Shown here piece by piece: positions 16,547 to 25,689 of a stretch of 37,778 nt of DNA. The notes under the pieces were generated by a model. That model ran no database searches and was not told where the DNA came from. It was given only the letters and a program-made list of their open reading frames with translations. The DNA is taken from positions 1-37,778 of the forward strand of contig JAFGFM010000055.1 in assembly GCA_016931115.1 (NCBI GenBank). The letters run 5' to 3'. Position numbers and translations under genes: made by a program. The stretch comes from Deltaproteobacteria bacterium. Its GTDB lineage: Bacteria; Desulfobacterota; DSM-4660; Desulfatiglandales; HGW-15. How positions within the stretch are numbered: the first letter of the stretch is position 1; each line of letters opens with the position of its first letter.

Positions 16547-18046
16547 TTATCTGGGCGCAGCCCGCAGAGGAACCCTGGAAAGGAGCCCCTGACGTCTATC
16601 AATCTCCTGGCCAAGCAGTTGCTCAACCTTTTCAAGGGTCTTGGGATCGTTTGCAAAGCGTTTTCTGGCTTCGGTAATGAGCTTAATGCGAGTTGCCTGC
16701 AGTTGTTGCTTGTCCTGATTTGCCATCAGCTCATCTGCGCGGGACCTAAAGGATTCATTAGCGCCTGCTGGCATGACCGGTTGCTGGATCGTCTGTCGTT
16801 TCATCTTGAGGTCATTCAAATTGCGATCGAGCGAACTCTTCCATGTGGCAGCCAGCGTCTGACCCTGATTGTGCACAGCGCCTATTCTTGCGAGTGCATC
16901 AGTCGTCATCTTTTGATGAGCAGGAAGGCTGTCGATACCGCGCGAACCTGCCAGGCGAGCCCCTGCAGGCTTAACCATTCCCCCTATTGGAACTCCACCG
17001 GCCATTGGACCAGTGCTGTTACCTGCCGGGGCCACAGCAACAGGGCCGGTTGAACCTCCGGACACGGTAGCTGTACTATTGCCTGCCGGAGTACCTGTTG
17101 TGGTGGGAGTGCCTCCCGCCATTGTTGCGGTTCCAGGAGCAGCGCCCATTACCGGTTGAGGAGGCAGCAGTGCGAGGAGCTGGTCCAGGGCGGCCTGATT
17201 CCTCTGAATGCTGGCAGCTTGCATAGCCTGAAAAATCTTCCTCGCGTGGGCAGCCTGGTCCATTGCCGACTGTGCCAGCGGACGTGCGTTCTGCAGGGTT
17301 GCATTGGCGCTATTGATGAGCTGATTGGTTACCTTTGTCATCGTCTGGTTCAATTGGGCGGTCACAGACATGATAATGGGATCTACCAGTGCGTTCGGAT
17401 TAATGATCTGTTGCGGATTCTTAAGAAGATTATCAAGAATGGCTTTTGCGGCATCAAGCGGCGCCATAAGAGCAGTCTGAACAATATCTCTGACTGTCTG
17501 GATATTGGCCTGAACCTGGTTCTTAGCCGTGGCAGCCGCCTGCTGTACTGTGCTGGCATTGACCATCAGGGGCGGCTTGATCTTCTCTATTTCGTCCTTG
17601 GCCCTGGGCAGAGTTTGCCTCAACATTGCATCTATGCTGGCTGCTTGCGGGGTGGCATTAGTGGCCGGGGCCTGGGCTTGTGCCGAGTTTGCAAGTTGCT
17701 GTGCTGATGTCAAAGCGATATTAAAATCATTTTGAGCGTTTTGGGTGAGCTTACCCAGGTCGGAACCGGCAGCAGTGATCGTCTGCATGGCCTGATTGAT
17801 AAGATTGTTGACGTTGGTCGTGATGGTAGCCTGAAGGCTCTGGACGCTGGCAATTATGGTCTTGATCGTATTGATGGCATCTTCAACCGCGCAACTTACT
17901 CCACCGGTTGCCACCACACCCACCCAGCACCAAAAATCATTGTCATTGCAGCAGGCATTAATGGTCAGGGGCCGCAGAAAAGAGAGCATGGCCAGAACAC
18001 AGGAAAGCACGATAAATAACTTAATCTTTTTCATTCTTTTTTTCAT
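16547..18046 (-). CDS. Large exported Ala/Gln-rich helical protein, unknown function
   Basis: A 499-aa exported protein. The signal peptide has a basic start (KKRMKKIK), a hydrophobic core (LFIVLSCVLAMLSFL) and probable cleavage near TINA. Four Cys lie just after it (CCNDNDFWCW, VSCAVED). Residues about 60-310 are a long Ala/Gln/Asn-rich helical region, probably coiled coil; about 315-380 is a Gly/Thr/Pro/Ala low-complexity linker (TPAGNSTATVSGGSTGPVAV); the rest is charged and helical, ending in a basic RLPLRAAPR-like tail. I recognise no family. ATG 18046 has GAGG 9 bases upstream. It is visibly richer in G+C than its neighbours and is flanked by two direct copies of the dispersed repeat, which suggests transfer; base composition was not calculated. 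Confidence 0.72.
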   Translation of the reverse strand: MKKRMKKIKLFIVLSCVLAMLSFLRPLTINACCNDNDFWCWVGVVATGGVSCAVEDAINTIKTIIASVQSLQATITTNVNNLINQAMQTITAAGSDLGKLTQNAQNDFNIALTSAQQLANSAQAQAPATNATPQAASIDAMLRQTLPRAKDEIEKIKPPLMVNASTVQQAAATAKNQVQANIQTVRDIVQTALMAPLDAAKAILDNLLKNPQQIINPNALVDPIIMSVTAQLNQTMTKVTNQLINSANATLQNARPLAQSAMDQAAHARKIFQAMQAASIQRNQAALDQLLALLPPQPVMGAAPGTATMAGGTPTTTGTPAGNSTATVSGGSTGPVAVAPAGNSTGPMAGGVPIGGMVKPAGARLAGSRGIDSLPAHQKMTTDALARIGAVHNQGQTLAATWKSSLDRNLNDLKMKRQTIQQPVMPAGANESFRSRADELMANQDKQQLQATRIKLITEARKRFANDPKTLEKVEQLLGQEIDRRQGLLSRVPLRAAPR

Positions 18047-18250
18047 ATATTGTATCCTCATTGATTAGAATGTCCTTTTTGAGGCAGGGAGTATATGGAG
18101 GTGAAAATTGCATGTCAATAACAAATAATCATTGTATATTTGAGATAGGTTCAGACTTTCCAATTTTTGTAGGGTCAGGATTCTTACATGCTCCCGGCAG
18201 GTATTCCTGCCCATTTTTGAATGTGGTATAAGATAAATATCCCTTAGAAA

Positions 18251-18380
18251 AACATCTATTCATAATTCAAGACAAAAAATCATTTCTCACACAAAGTCAC
18301 AAAGTTAAGAAATAAAGAATACTATGTTAAAAAGCATTTGATTTTCTTAGTGTTCTTTGCGCCTCTGCGTGAGATATTGC
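18251..18380. repeat. Dispersed hairpin repeat, copy 3
   Basis: Same orientation and ends as copies 1 and 2 (AACATCTATTCATAATTC ... GTGAGATATTGC), lacking one CACAAAG unit in the left arm. Shared sequence with copy 2 starts earlier, near GTTCAGACTTTCCA (18151). Between the two at about 18203 is a small GGCAGG-TATT-CCTGCC hairpin. The remaining bases to 18481 hold only a weak AAGATAC/GTATCTT hairpin just after the lipoprotein gene. Confidence 0.85.
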
Positions 18381-18481
18381 TTTAGTTGCTTTTGCCTGCT
18401 ATAGATCAATCCTTTCCTTCTGGCGGGTATTTTTCCATTACATGGCGGTGAAGAGGGTTGAAAGATACCCAGTATCTTCAT

Positions 18482-19231
18482 TTATTGTTCTCCATTAACA
18501 GGTTCTTTAGGTGATGCGCCACCCTTTATTTCCTGCACAACAGGATCATTCTCATACACTGTCAAATACACCTTACGCCCTGTGTCTGTTGCAAGGTATG
18601 GGATGGATGCTGCCATCAGTATGGGGAAGATACGCCTCAAATCATCGGTTGTGCCGGTGCTGTTTATGGTAGTCTTCCAGAGCTGCACCTCTGTTTCATC
18701 CTTTTTAAACTGGCTGTAATCATAGGCCGTGATAACAGCAAACCTCATGTAGGTGGTTACAGTATCTATATAGCTATTGTAACCGATATAGCCATATGAG
18801 GGTATGTATGTTGTATATGCCCTGTATGTTGTCTTGCCATCAACCGTGGTCTCCGCAACATTGGTTCTTGATGCGTAATAACCTGTTCGGCCCCAGATCG
18901 GCAGATCATATGAATACTGGTGTGTCTGAGGGTCACCCATGCCGTAGGCAAGATAAATAGCCACATCTGCCTCATCCTTTGACTCTGTGTATATATAGCC
19001 CCTTTTGTTAAGTACACGTTTCAGGTATTCCGCATACTCCTTGAACTGGAGATCAGCCGCTGTTACCCCCTGGTTACCGGGCAACAACAGGTATGTCTTT
19101 TTTGAGTCTGCACCCGAAGCAGCAAGTGAATCAACAGCGATATTGAACCTTGGCCTGCCGAAATTGGAAAGAGTTGAACATCCACACAGGGCGAGTATGC
19201 ACATGAGTGAAAATATTTTTATGTATTTCAT
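18482..19231 (-). CDS. DUF4136-like lipoprotein
   Basis: A 249-aa lipoprotein with a signal and lipobox LCGC (Cys18). The order of motifs, a strand-rich start (RFNIAVDSLA), FKEYAEYLKRVLNKRGY, ADVAIYLAYGMGDPQ, a Tyr-rich central loop (YSYDLPIWGRTGYYASR ... YIPSYGYIGYNSYI) and a late DDLRRIFPILMAA, matches the DUF4136 type of envelope lipoproteins of unknown role. GGAGG precedes the ATG. It is last in an apparent four-gene operon behind the MFS transporter (21 bp gap). Family assignment is likely rather than certain. Confidence 0.75.
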   Translation of the reverse strand: MKYIKIFSLMCILALCGCSTLSNFGRPRFNIAVDSLAASGADSKKTYLLLPGNQGVTAADLQFKEYAEYLKRVLNKRGYIYTESKDEADVAIYLAYGMGDPQTHQYSYDLPIWGRTGYYASRTNVAETTVDGKTTYRAYTTYIPSYGYIGYNSYIDTVTTYMRFAVITAYDYSQFKKDETEVQLWKTTINSTGTTDDLRRIFPILMAASIPYLATDTGRKVYLTVYENDPVVQEIKGGASPKEPVNGEQ

Positions 19232-19252
19232 GAAAGCCTCCTGTTAAAAATC

Positions 19253-20464
19253 TTATTGATTTATATCCTTACTTCTCTTTTCACCCTTCATTATAAGACC
19301 GAAAAAAAACATGAAAAGGCCAAAGACTGCGCCGGCAAAAAATGGCCCCCTGATACCCCACAGGGTTAATGCCACCCCCATTATAAGCGGCCCAAGTGTC
19401 TGCCCCAGGCGAAGCACCATGCCGTTTATGGACATGAATGTTGCCCTGTATTCAACAGGTGCAAGCCCTGCCAGCAATGTCTGAATACATGGGATGTTAA
19501 TCCCATGCCCGATCCCGAATATGGCCATCGGTATAAACATGAACCCTATGCCGGGCATGAACGGGATCAATAATACTGCAAAACCATACAGGAGAAAAGA
19601 GTATCTGAATATGATCCGCTCGTCAAATCGTTCAGAAATCTTACCGATCTGTGAAGAGATTACAGCCGTGATAAATGACATAGAGGTAAAGATCATGCCT
19701 ATCTGGGCAGAGGAGGCATTAAAGGCCTGCGCCATAAGTATGGGGATATATGTGAGGCATGTACCATAGAGTATTATAAAGAGGGTGACGCTCGCGGTAA
19801 AAAGCACCACAACCTGGCGGTTCATCATGCTTTTTAATGCCCCTTTAAACTGGTCAATGATCCGCTCATCGTTTATGATTACAGGGTTTTTAAGAAAAAA
19901 TAAAACGACAAACCCCATTGGTATGGCAAGCAGGGGCAGGAAAAAGGGCCAATTCCACCCAAGCATGGCAAGCGTCCCGCCAATAGCAGGGTAGGAGGCA
20001 GTCCCTATGCTGAGCACGCTGGCATTATATCCCATTGCCTTTGTCCTTTGCCTGCCTGGAAATATGTCGCCTATCAGTGTGACATTCATGGAGCCCAGGG
20101 ATGCTGCCCCTATGCCCTGAAACAGCCTCAATAAGAGCATTGTATTAAAATCCCTGCTAAAGGCGCAGGCAGCGCCTGCAATTCCAAATAGAAACATCGA
20201 TGGTATAAGCACCCTTTTTCTGCCGTAATGGTCTGCCAGTATGCCAAGCACAGGGGTGAGTATAACACCGGGCATGGTAAAGACTGTTATAAGCAGGCCC
20301 ACTGACCGGGCTGATATGCCCATCTCCTCAATAATTTTCGGAAAGGCAGGTGTAATACTGGCCACACCCATTACTGCTGTGAGGGTTACACCAAAGATGA
20401 TCCGGAGGTTTTTATCCAGATAGAGTTTCCCGCCCGGTATTAAATCCATGCCACTCTTATCCAT
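19253..20464 (-). CDS. MFS transporter (drug/metabolite exporter type)
   Basis: A 403-aa inner-membrane protein with about 12 hydrophobic segments. The loop 2-3 signature of the major facilitator family is clear: GILADHYGRKRVLIPSMFLF. The motif-C-like region and GIGAASLGSMNVTLIGDIFP in helices 4-5 fit proton-coupled multidrug/metabolite exporters. The substrate is not predictable. AGGG precedes ATG 20464. The gene lies 28 bp downstream of suhB on the same strand and probably belongs to the same operon as the kinase and phosphatase. Confidence 0.88.
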   Translation of the reverse strand: MDKSGMDLIPGGKLYLDKNLRIIFGVTLTAVMGVASITPAFPKIIEEMGISARSVGLLITVFTMPGVILTPVLGILADHYGRKRVLIPSMFLFGIAGAACAFSRDFNTMLLLRLFQGIGAASLGSMNVTLIGDIFPGRQRTKAMGYNASVLSIGTASYPAIGGTLAMLGWNWPFFLPLLAIPMGFVVLFFLKNPVIINDERIIDQFKGALKSMMNRQVVVLFTASVTLFIILYGTCLTYIPILMAQAFNASSAQIGMIFTSMSFITAVISSQIGKISERFDERIIFRYSFLLYGFAVLLIPFMPGIGFMFIPMAIFGIGHGINIPCIQTLLAGLAPVEYRATFMSINGMVLRLGQTLGPLIMGVALTLWGIRGPFFAGAVFGLFMFFFGLIMKGEKRSKDINQ

Positions 20465-20492
20465 AATTACCCTGGTTAGAGGTTGCCTCTTT

Positions 20493-21266
20493 CTATGCGC
20501 CCATTAACCTTAGCATATCATTATGTATGTGCCGGTTTGTGGCAATGATGCTCTTTAACCAGGGGTTAAAGCCCTTTCCGCTAAAGTCAGTTATCTCACC
20601 GCCTGCCTCTGTGAGTATGATGCACCCGGCTGCTGTATCCCAGGGTTTTAAATCCTGCTCCCAGAACCCGTCCAGCCTGCCATTAGCTACATAACAGAGA
20701 TCAATGGATGCGGCACCTGGCCTTCTTAAGCCCTGTGCCTCCACAATAATCCTTTTCATGCGGTCAATAATCTCATCACTCTTTTTATCTATATCATAGG
20801 GAAACCCGGTGGCAATAAGGGCATCCCTGATATTAGCTGTTGCAGATACATTTATTGGTTTTTTATTGAGAAAGGCCCCCTTCCCCTTTTCCGCCTCAAA
20901 GAACTCATCCATGACCGGGTTATAAACAACACCTGCCACAACCTCATCATTAGCCATAAACCCTATTGATACGGCAAAAAATGGGAATGAGTGGGCAAAA
21001 TTGGTGGTGCCGTCAAGCGGGTCAATAATCCATTTACGATCGGATATCTTTCCCTGCTCTCCACCCTCTTCCGCAATTATCATGTCATCAGGGAATGCCT
21101 TTGTTATTGCTGCAACAACCGCCTTTTCGGACATGAGATCCGCCTCTGTGACAAGGTCTCTCTTACCCTTTTTTCTAATCTCTTCAAGATTCCCATAAAA
21201 ACCCTTTATGATCCTGCCCGCCTCAAGCGCTGCCAAGCGGGCTGTTTCCATCTCTTTTTTAAACAT
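20493..21266 (-). CDS. suhB: Inositol-1-monophosphatase family phosphatase (SuhB-like)
   Basis: A 257-aa Mg2+-dependent phosphatase. The Li+-sensitive phosphatase signatures are intact: Glu66/Glu67 in IIAEEGGE, IDPLDGTTNF with Asp82 and Asp85, and WDTAAGCIILTEAGG with Asp210. Length and motifs fit the SuhB/IMPase family, which hydrolyses inositol-1-phosphate and related sugar phosphates; bacterial SuhB also binds the transcription antitermination complex. It is cytosolic. The stop is 28 bp from the MFS start and the upstream kinase gene is 21 bp away. The symbol is given by family; the exact substrate is not shown. Confidence 0.88.
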   Translation of the reverse strand: MFKKEMETARLAALEAGRIIKGFYGNLEEIRKKGKRDLVTEADLMSEKAVVAAITKAFPDDMIIAEEGGEQGKISDRKWIIDPLDGTTNFAHSFPFFAVSIGFMANDEVVAGVVYNPVMDEFFEAEKGKGAFLNKKPINVSATANIRDALIATGFPYDIDKKSDEIIDRMKRIIVEAQGLRRPGAASIDLCYVANGRLDGFWEQDLKPWDTAAGCIILTEAGGEITDFSGKGFNPWLKSIIATNRHIHNDMLRLMGA

Positions 21267-21287
21267 ATGAATAATCCTTTTTATATA

Positions 21288-23105
21288 CTAATTATAAACA
21301 ATCCTCTCATCAGACTTTTTATCCAGCTCCTCCCTTACCGCATATGCGACAGTCTCTGTCAGATAGGGTTTTTTAAGGTATGCCCCTGCGCCCAGTTCAA
21401 GTGCCTTTTTGAGGCGGTCAGTTTCTGAGTATCCACTTATGATTATTACCTTTTGTTTAGGTTTAATTTCATGGATTTTTATAAAGGTATCAAGGCCATC
21501 CATCCCCTTCTGCATGATCATGTCAAGCAGCACAAGGTCAGCAGGATGCTTTTTAATATAATCAAGGGCCTCTTCACCGTTTGATTTTACTGCCACGGAA
21601 TAGCCAAGCATGGTCAATATCTTTTTGGCAATATCCCTCTGCTCCTTCACATCATCCACAACAAGTATGGATTCGCCATTGCCATTTTTTAAAGGAAGGG
21701 CAGGTCTTGTCTTTTTTTCAGGCAGAGGTTCATGGGTTATTGGAAAATAGATGTTAAACGTGGTGCCCTTTCCCTTGACGCTGTCCAGAAAGATATATCC
21801 ATCATGATCCTTTACACTGTTCCATACAATCGTCATCCCCAGGCCTGTGCCGCTTCTCCCCATCTCTTTCTTTGTAAAAAAAGGCTCAAAGATCTTTTCC
21901 TTTTCCTCTTCGTTGATACCTTCACCCTCATCAGTTACCTGTAAAAGGGCATATTCGCCTTCAGCCATTTTACTGTCAGGCCTGTTATGTGCCGTGACAA
22001 TTTTCCTTGAGGTCTTTATAACTATTTTGCCGCCGTGAGGCATCGCCTCTGCTCCATTTGAGATAAGGTTCGTCAGGGTCTTGGAAAAATGAACAGGGAA
22101 TCCATTTATCTTCAGTGCCTCATCATCATAATCCACCTTTATTTCTGCCCTGGGATGAAAGGCCCTTATCCTGTCAACCTCGGGACCTGCAATACATTCC
22201 GCAACGATGGAGTTGATATCAAGCACCTCTTTGTTTGCCACCCTCCGCCTTGAAAGGGTAAGGAGGTCTTCAACGATCATTGCCGCCTTGAGGCCGGACT
22301 TTTTGATTGTTTCAAGGGGTTCCCTGAATGGGCTCTCTTCCGGCGTATTCATCAGGAGCAGTTCAGGGTAATTAATGGAGGCAGCAAGCACATTATTGAG
22401 ATCATGCACCACCCCTCCGGCAACAATGCCCACAAGCTCCATCTTCTGCGCCTGCTCAAGGCCGATCTTTAACTTTCTTTTTTCCTCAAGGGCATCGTTT
22501 AAGGCCCTGTTAGCTGTGAGGAGTTCTGCATTCTGTTTGTTAAGGTTTCTAACAAGCCCGATCAACTGGCTGTTTATCTTTGATATGATAATGACAATGA
22601 GCCCTGTTAAAAAAACCATGCTTACAGTACCCAGTATCCATGTAAAAGGGGAGCGGATATATCCCTGGATATCAAAACCGAATGTCAACGCCCCGTTAGT
22701 AAAAGATGCGCCAATAACCGCAAAAGAAACAGCGCTTAACAGGACAGCAATAATGCCTCCCCAGGTTCCAAAGAAGGCAGTCGCTACAATGCAGAAAATT
22801 AGCAGCATTGCTGAACCGTATCCGATAAGACCAAATTTTGCGAGACCTAATATGGCAAGCATAAAAATGATACCTGCCAGCAGGACGGACTTTATTGTGT
22901 GCGAAAGGTATTTTTTAAACAGGGCAATCCCGATGATGGTAATATAGGTGAATATATGAATATAGTGGAAATTTTGCCACCCCATAAAGAGTGCCCTTGA
23001 AAGGGATGCAACAAGTACAAAGGCGCCAATGATGGTAAGACACATTAATACACGGTCAAGCTGCTCTTCATGAATACTTTTCATCACATCTTCATTATTA
23101 CCCAT
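21288..23105 (-). CDS. Membrane hybrid histidine kinase with C-terminal receiver
   Basis: A 605-aa sensor kinase. Residues about 20-175 hold six hydrophobic segments with short loops, so the sensor is in the membrane. A coiled coil (about 180-220) leads to the HisKA domain with His234 in GGVVHDLNNVLA. The HATPase domain carries Asn350 (NLISNGAEAM), DEGEGI, EPFFTKKEMGRSGTGLG and GKGTTFNIYFP. A receiver domain (about 478-600) has Asp484/485, phosphoacceptor Asp528 (LLDMIMQKGMDG) and Lys579. No output domain follows, so a separate partner is needed. GAGG precedes the ATG. It heads a probable operon with suhB, the MFS transporter and the lipoprotein. Confidence 0.92.
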   Translation of the reverse strand: MGNNEDVMKSIHEEQLDRVLMCLTIIGAFVLVASLSRALFMGWQNFHYIHIFTYITIIGIALFKKYLSHTIKSVLLAGIIFMLAILGLAKFGLIGYGSAMLLIFCIVATAFFGTWGGIIAVLLSAVSFAVIGASFTNGALTFGFDIQGYIRSPFTWILGTVSMVFLTGLIVIIISKINSQLIGLVRNLNKQNAELLTANRALNDALEEKRKLKIGLEQAQKMELVGIVAGGVVHDLNNVLAASINYPELLLMNTPEESPFREPLETIKKSGLKAAMIVEDLLTLSRRRVANKEVLDINSIVAECIAGPEVDRIRAFHPRAEIKVDYDDEALKINGFPVHFSKTLTNLISNGAEAMPHGGKIVIKTSRKIVTAHNRPDSKMAEGEYALLQVTDEGEGINEEEKEKIFEPFFTKKEMGRSGTGLGMTIVWNSVKDHDGYIFLDSVKGKGTTFNIYFPITHEPLPEKKTRPALPLKNGNGESILVVDDVKEQRDIAKKILTMLGYSVAVKSNGEEALDYIKKHPADLVLLDMIMQKGMDGLDTFIKIHEIKPKQKVIIISGYSETDRLKKALELGAGAYLKKPYLTETVAYAVREELDKKSDERIVYN

Positions 23106-23545
23106 AATTACCTCACTGATTTCAACTGCAAAAAAGGAATATGATATTATGTTCTTCAGATTATTATGGTTCTACAACTATAGTAATGAATAAACCGGAA
23201 ATGTTTATGCTCAGGACATTATGTTCCCCCTTAATAGTCAGATATTGTTATAAAAAGGTTACAGCAAATGATATGCCTGCGGAAATCTACCGGTATAGAC
23301 TCAGAAAGGAAGACGGGCATGTGCCTATGGAAAAGAAGTTTGATCATAAAAACCGTTGAATGGTAAAAAATGATAAAAGATACCTTTAATACTCTTACTA
23401 CATATTTTATTTGTACTCTTTTTTTTGAAGAAGGAAAGTATTTTTTTTGCCTCATAATAAAAAACAGGGCTGTTCGTGATTGATAATTAAGGCCTTACCG
23501 GTTATTATCCCAAAATATTTTCCATTAGCTAATCAGGAGTAAAAA
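23106..23545. other. Intergenic region between divergent genes
   Basis: About 440 bp, A/T-rich, with poly-T runs near 23420 and 23450. A 72-codon frame at 23141-23359 shows no recognisable protein and no good ribosome binding site. The stretch should contain the promoters of the kinase operon (minus) and the following gene (plus), but no convincing -35/-10 pair was seen. Confidence 0.4.
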
Positions 23546-24313
23546 ATGATCCAGACTTCCATAACCCCTGCGGCAGGTAAACGTCTGATTGCCAGATCCA
23601 TTCTCAAGCACACTGCGATCAAGGCCGCTCTTGAATCCGGCACCATCGTTGTTATTGCAGGCACTACAAATGGATATGTGGCTGAGGAGCTGCTCACTGC
23701 ATACGGATATGATAATGAGTTTTCACGAAAACGCTTCTTTAGGGGTATAACACTCCCACCGAACTATAAGATCACTGATTCGGGCAGGCTATCTGATGAG
23801 AGTCGCTTCCCCGGGGATCTTATTATCCAAAAAGGGGCCATCATAAAGGGTAAGACCATATTTGATGTGGTTGATGAACTCAGGGAAGGGGATGTTATCC
23901 TTAAGGGCGCTAATGCTGTTGACCTGACACATAAACAGGCAGGTGTATTGATCGGGGATACAAAGGGTGGCACCATTGTGGCGGCGCTTCAGGCTGTTTA
24001 CGGAAGGCGTGTGCGGCTGATCCTGCCTGTGGGCCTTGAAAAACGTGTTACAACAGACCTGAACATTATTGCCAGTCTCCTTAACACACCAGGTGCACAT
24101 GGCGCCAGGATGCTCCCGGTTACCGGAGAGGTTATAACCGAGTTAGAGGCGATTATGATGATCACAGGTGCAAGCGCAGAACTGGTTGCAGCAGGCGGTG
24201 TCTGCGGCGCAGAGGGTGCGGTGTGGCTGGCAATATCAGGGACACCCGAGCAGGAAGAGGCAGTAAAGGAAATCCTTGCTGAAATCAGAGATGAACCCAA
24301 TTTCACATTGTAA
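23546..24313 (+). CDS. Conserved protein of unknown function, possible isomerase-type fold
   Basis: A 255-aa soluble protein. The N-terminal segment KHTAIKAALESGTIVVIAGT followed by TNGYVAEELL recalls the glycine-rich phosphate-binding start of the ISOCOT fold (DeoR C-terminal domains, ribose-5-phosphate isomerase); the rest has several strand-turn units (GDVILKGANAVD, GVLIGDTKGGTIVAAL, RLILPVGLEKRV) and a small C-terminal alpha/beta part ending EEAVKEILAEIRDEP. I recall similar proteins in anaerobic bacteria and archaea without assigned function. CAGGAG lies 7 bases before the ATG. It stands alone, 124 bp before the FIST gene. The fold call is inference. Confidence 0.7.
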   Translation: MIQTSITPAAGKRLIARSILKHTAIKAALESGTIVVIAGTTNGYVAEELLTAYGYDNEFSRKRFFRGITLPPNYKITDSGRLSDESRFPGDLIIQKGAIIKGKTIFDVVDELREGDVILKGANAVDLTHKQAGVLIGDTKGGTIVAALQAVYGRRVRLILPVGLEKRVTTDLNIIASLLNTPGAHGARMLPVTGEVITELEAIMMITGASAELVAAGGVCGAEGAVWLAISGTPEQEEAVKEILAEIRDEPNFTL

Positions 24314-24380
24314 TAAATAGTGGCAGATATCATGTTAAAGGCACCCTCTTATAGAATTGGAAATATTACCTGAAATGGTA

Positions 24381-24409
24381 TTGTCTTGACATATATGGGT
24401 TTAAGACAA
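24381..24409. promoter_or_regulatory. Inverted repeat upstream of the FIST gene
   Basis: TTGTCTT (24381-24387) and AAGACAA (24403-24409) are perfect inverted repeats separated by 15 bases, about 28 bp before the ATG. TTGACA at 24385 falls inside but has no -10 at proper spacing. It could be an operator or a leader hairpin. Confidence 0.3.
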
Positions 24410-24437
24410 AACCCTGTATATCTATTTAGGAGGAAAG

Positions 24438-25664
24438 ATGAAGGTCGGAATAGGATACGCAAATGAAACAGATGGGATGGCATCAGGCAGGAAGGTTGCT
24501 GAAAAGGCTATCAGAGATGGTAATATCAAAAATCCCTGTCTTGTTATTGCCTTTGCTGGCGGGAACCTTGATCATTTCGGTTTTTTTAATGGCATAAAAT
24601 CAATAGTGGGTAATGATGTGCCTGTTATTGGCGGTTCTGCAATCGGCGTTATTACAAACAGTGAGCTGGCATACGAGGGGCACCCCTCGGTTGCCGCTAT
24701 CATAGAATCGGATAACCTTAAAATAGAGCTGGGTGTAGCAGGTGACCTGGATAAAAATGAAAAAAAGGCCGGGCAATGGTTAGGTGCAAAATTTTCAGGT
24801 ACAGATGCAGGAAAGCTATTGCTGATACTCTATGATTCTGTAAAAAAGGGCCCTACAGAAAAAGGGCCGCCCGTGATCAATGCATCACCGCCCCTTATCA
24901 GGGGAATTGAGGAGAAGCTGAAGCAAAATATACCGATCCTAGGTGCGGGTGTTATAGGGGATTATGGTTTTGGAGTCACACATCAATTTTGCGGTTCATA
25001 TGTGGGCAGCCAGAGCGTTGTAGGGCTGATGCTTGGTGGTGACTTTACACCTTATTACAGGGTTATGCATGGGTGTATTCCAAAGGATGGAATCTATCAC
25101 AGGGTGACAAAGGCAGATGGCCCGGTTATTTATGAGATGGATGGCAGGCCGGTTGTTAAGATCATAGATGAACAATACGGAAGCAGTGAGTGGCAAAAAC
25201 AGAACCCTGTTAACAGGCTTACCCTTGCCATAAACCATAGTGAAAAATATGGAGATTTTTTAGAAGCAGATTTTGTTACCAGGTTGATTTCAGGTGCTCT
25301 ACCTGATGAAAAAGGGATAGTGCTCTTTGAACCGGATATCAGGGAGGGCGATGAGGTATTATTTATGTTGCGCAATGGCACAATGATGATAGATTCCGTT
25401 AAGAAGAACACCGTTGAACTGTTTGATGAGATACTCTCCAGGGGTGAAAAACCGGCGTTTGGCCTTTACATAGATTGTGCGGGAAGGACATCTGCTTACT
25501 CTGAAACCCTTTATGAAGAGGCGTCAGAGGTGCAGCAAATATGCAATAGATACAATGTCCCTCTGATGGGTTTTTATTCCGGGGTAGAGATTGCACCGGT
25601 AAAAGGTAAAAACAGGGGGCTTGACTGGACAGGGGTTCTTCTTGTGCTTGCTCAGAAATATTAA
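24438..25664 (+). CDS. FIST domain sensory protein
   Basis: A 408-aa cytosolic protein made of FIST N (about residues 25-210) and FIST C (about 215-390) domains, a ligand-sensing module usually fused to or encoded beside signalling proteins and proposed to bind small molecules such as amino acids. Seen: VIAFAGGNLDHFGFFNGIKS, PVIGGSAIGVITNSE, PILGAGVIGDYGFG, FCGSYVGSQSVVGLMLGGDF, then EGDEVLFMLRNG and the closing CAGRTSAYSETLYEEASEV and PLMGFYSGVEIAPV, which is the typical FIST C ending. AGGAGG precedes the ATG. The stop is 25 bp from the PAS kinase, so the pair probably forms one sensory system. Confidence 0.9.
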   Translation: MKVGIGYANETDGMASGRKVAEKAIRDGNIKNPCLVIAFAGGNLDHFGFFNGIKSIVGNDVPVIGGSAIGVITNSELAYEGHPSVAAIIESDNLKIELGVAGDLDKNEKKAGQWLGAKFSGTDAGKLLLILYDSVKKGPTEKGPPVINASPPLIRGIEEKLKQNIPILGAGVIGDYGFGVTHQFCGSYVGSQSVVGLMLGGDFTPYYRVMHGCIPKDGIYHRVTKADGPVIYEMDGRPVVKIIDEQYGSSEWQKQNPVNRLTLAINHSEKYGDFLEADFVTRLISGALPDEKGIVLFEPDIREGDEVLFMLRNGTMMIDSVKKNTVELFDEILSRGEKPAFGLYIDCAGRTSAYSETLYEEASEVQQICNRYNVPLMGFYSGVEIAPVKGKNRGLDWTGVLLVLAQKY

Positions 25665-25689
25665 TTAACAACAGGGTTCAGGATTCAAG

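Noticed and set aside
1-18380. Repeat copies as a CRISPR array
   Set aside because: Only three copies, 135 bp long and many kilobases apart, with no spacer structure and no cas genes.
23141-23359. 72-codon plus-strand frame in the intergenic region
   Set aside because: No ribosome binding site, no recognisable protein features, A/T-rich intergenic context.
24385-24420. TTGACA as a sigma-70 promoter of the FIST gene
   Set aside because: No -10 hexamer at 16-18 bases; the only TATA-like sequence is at about 22 bases.
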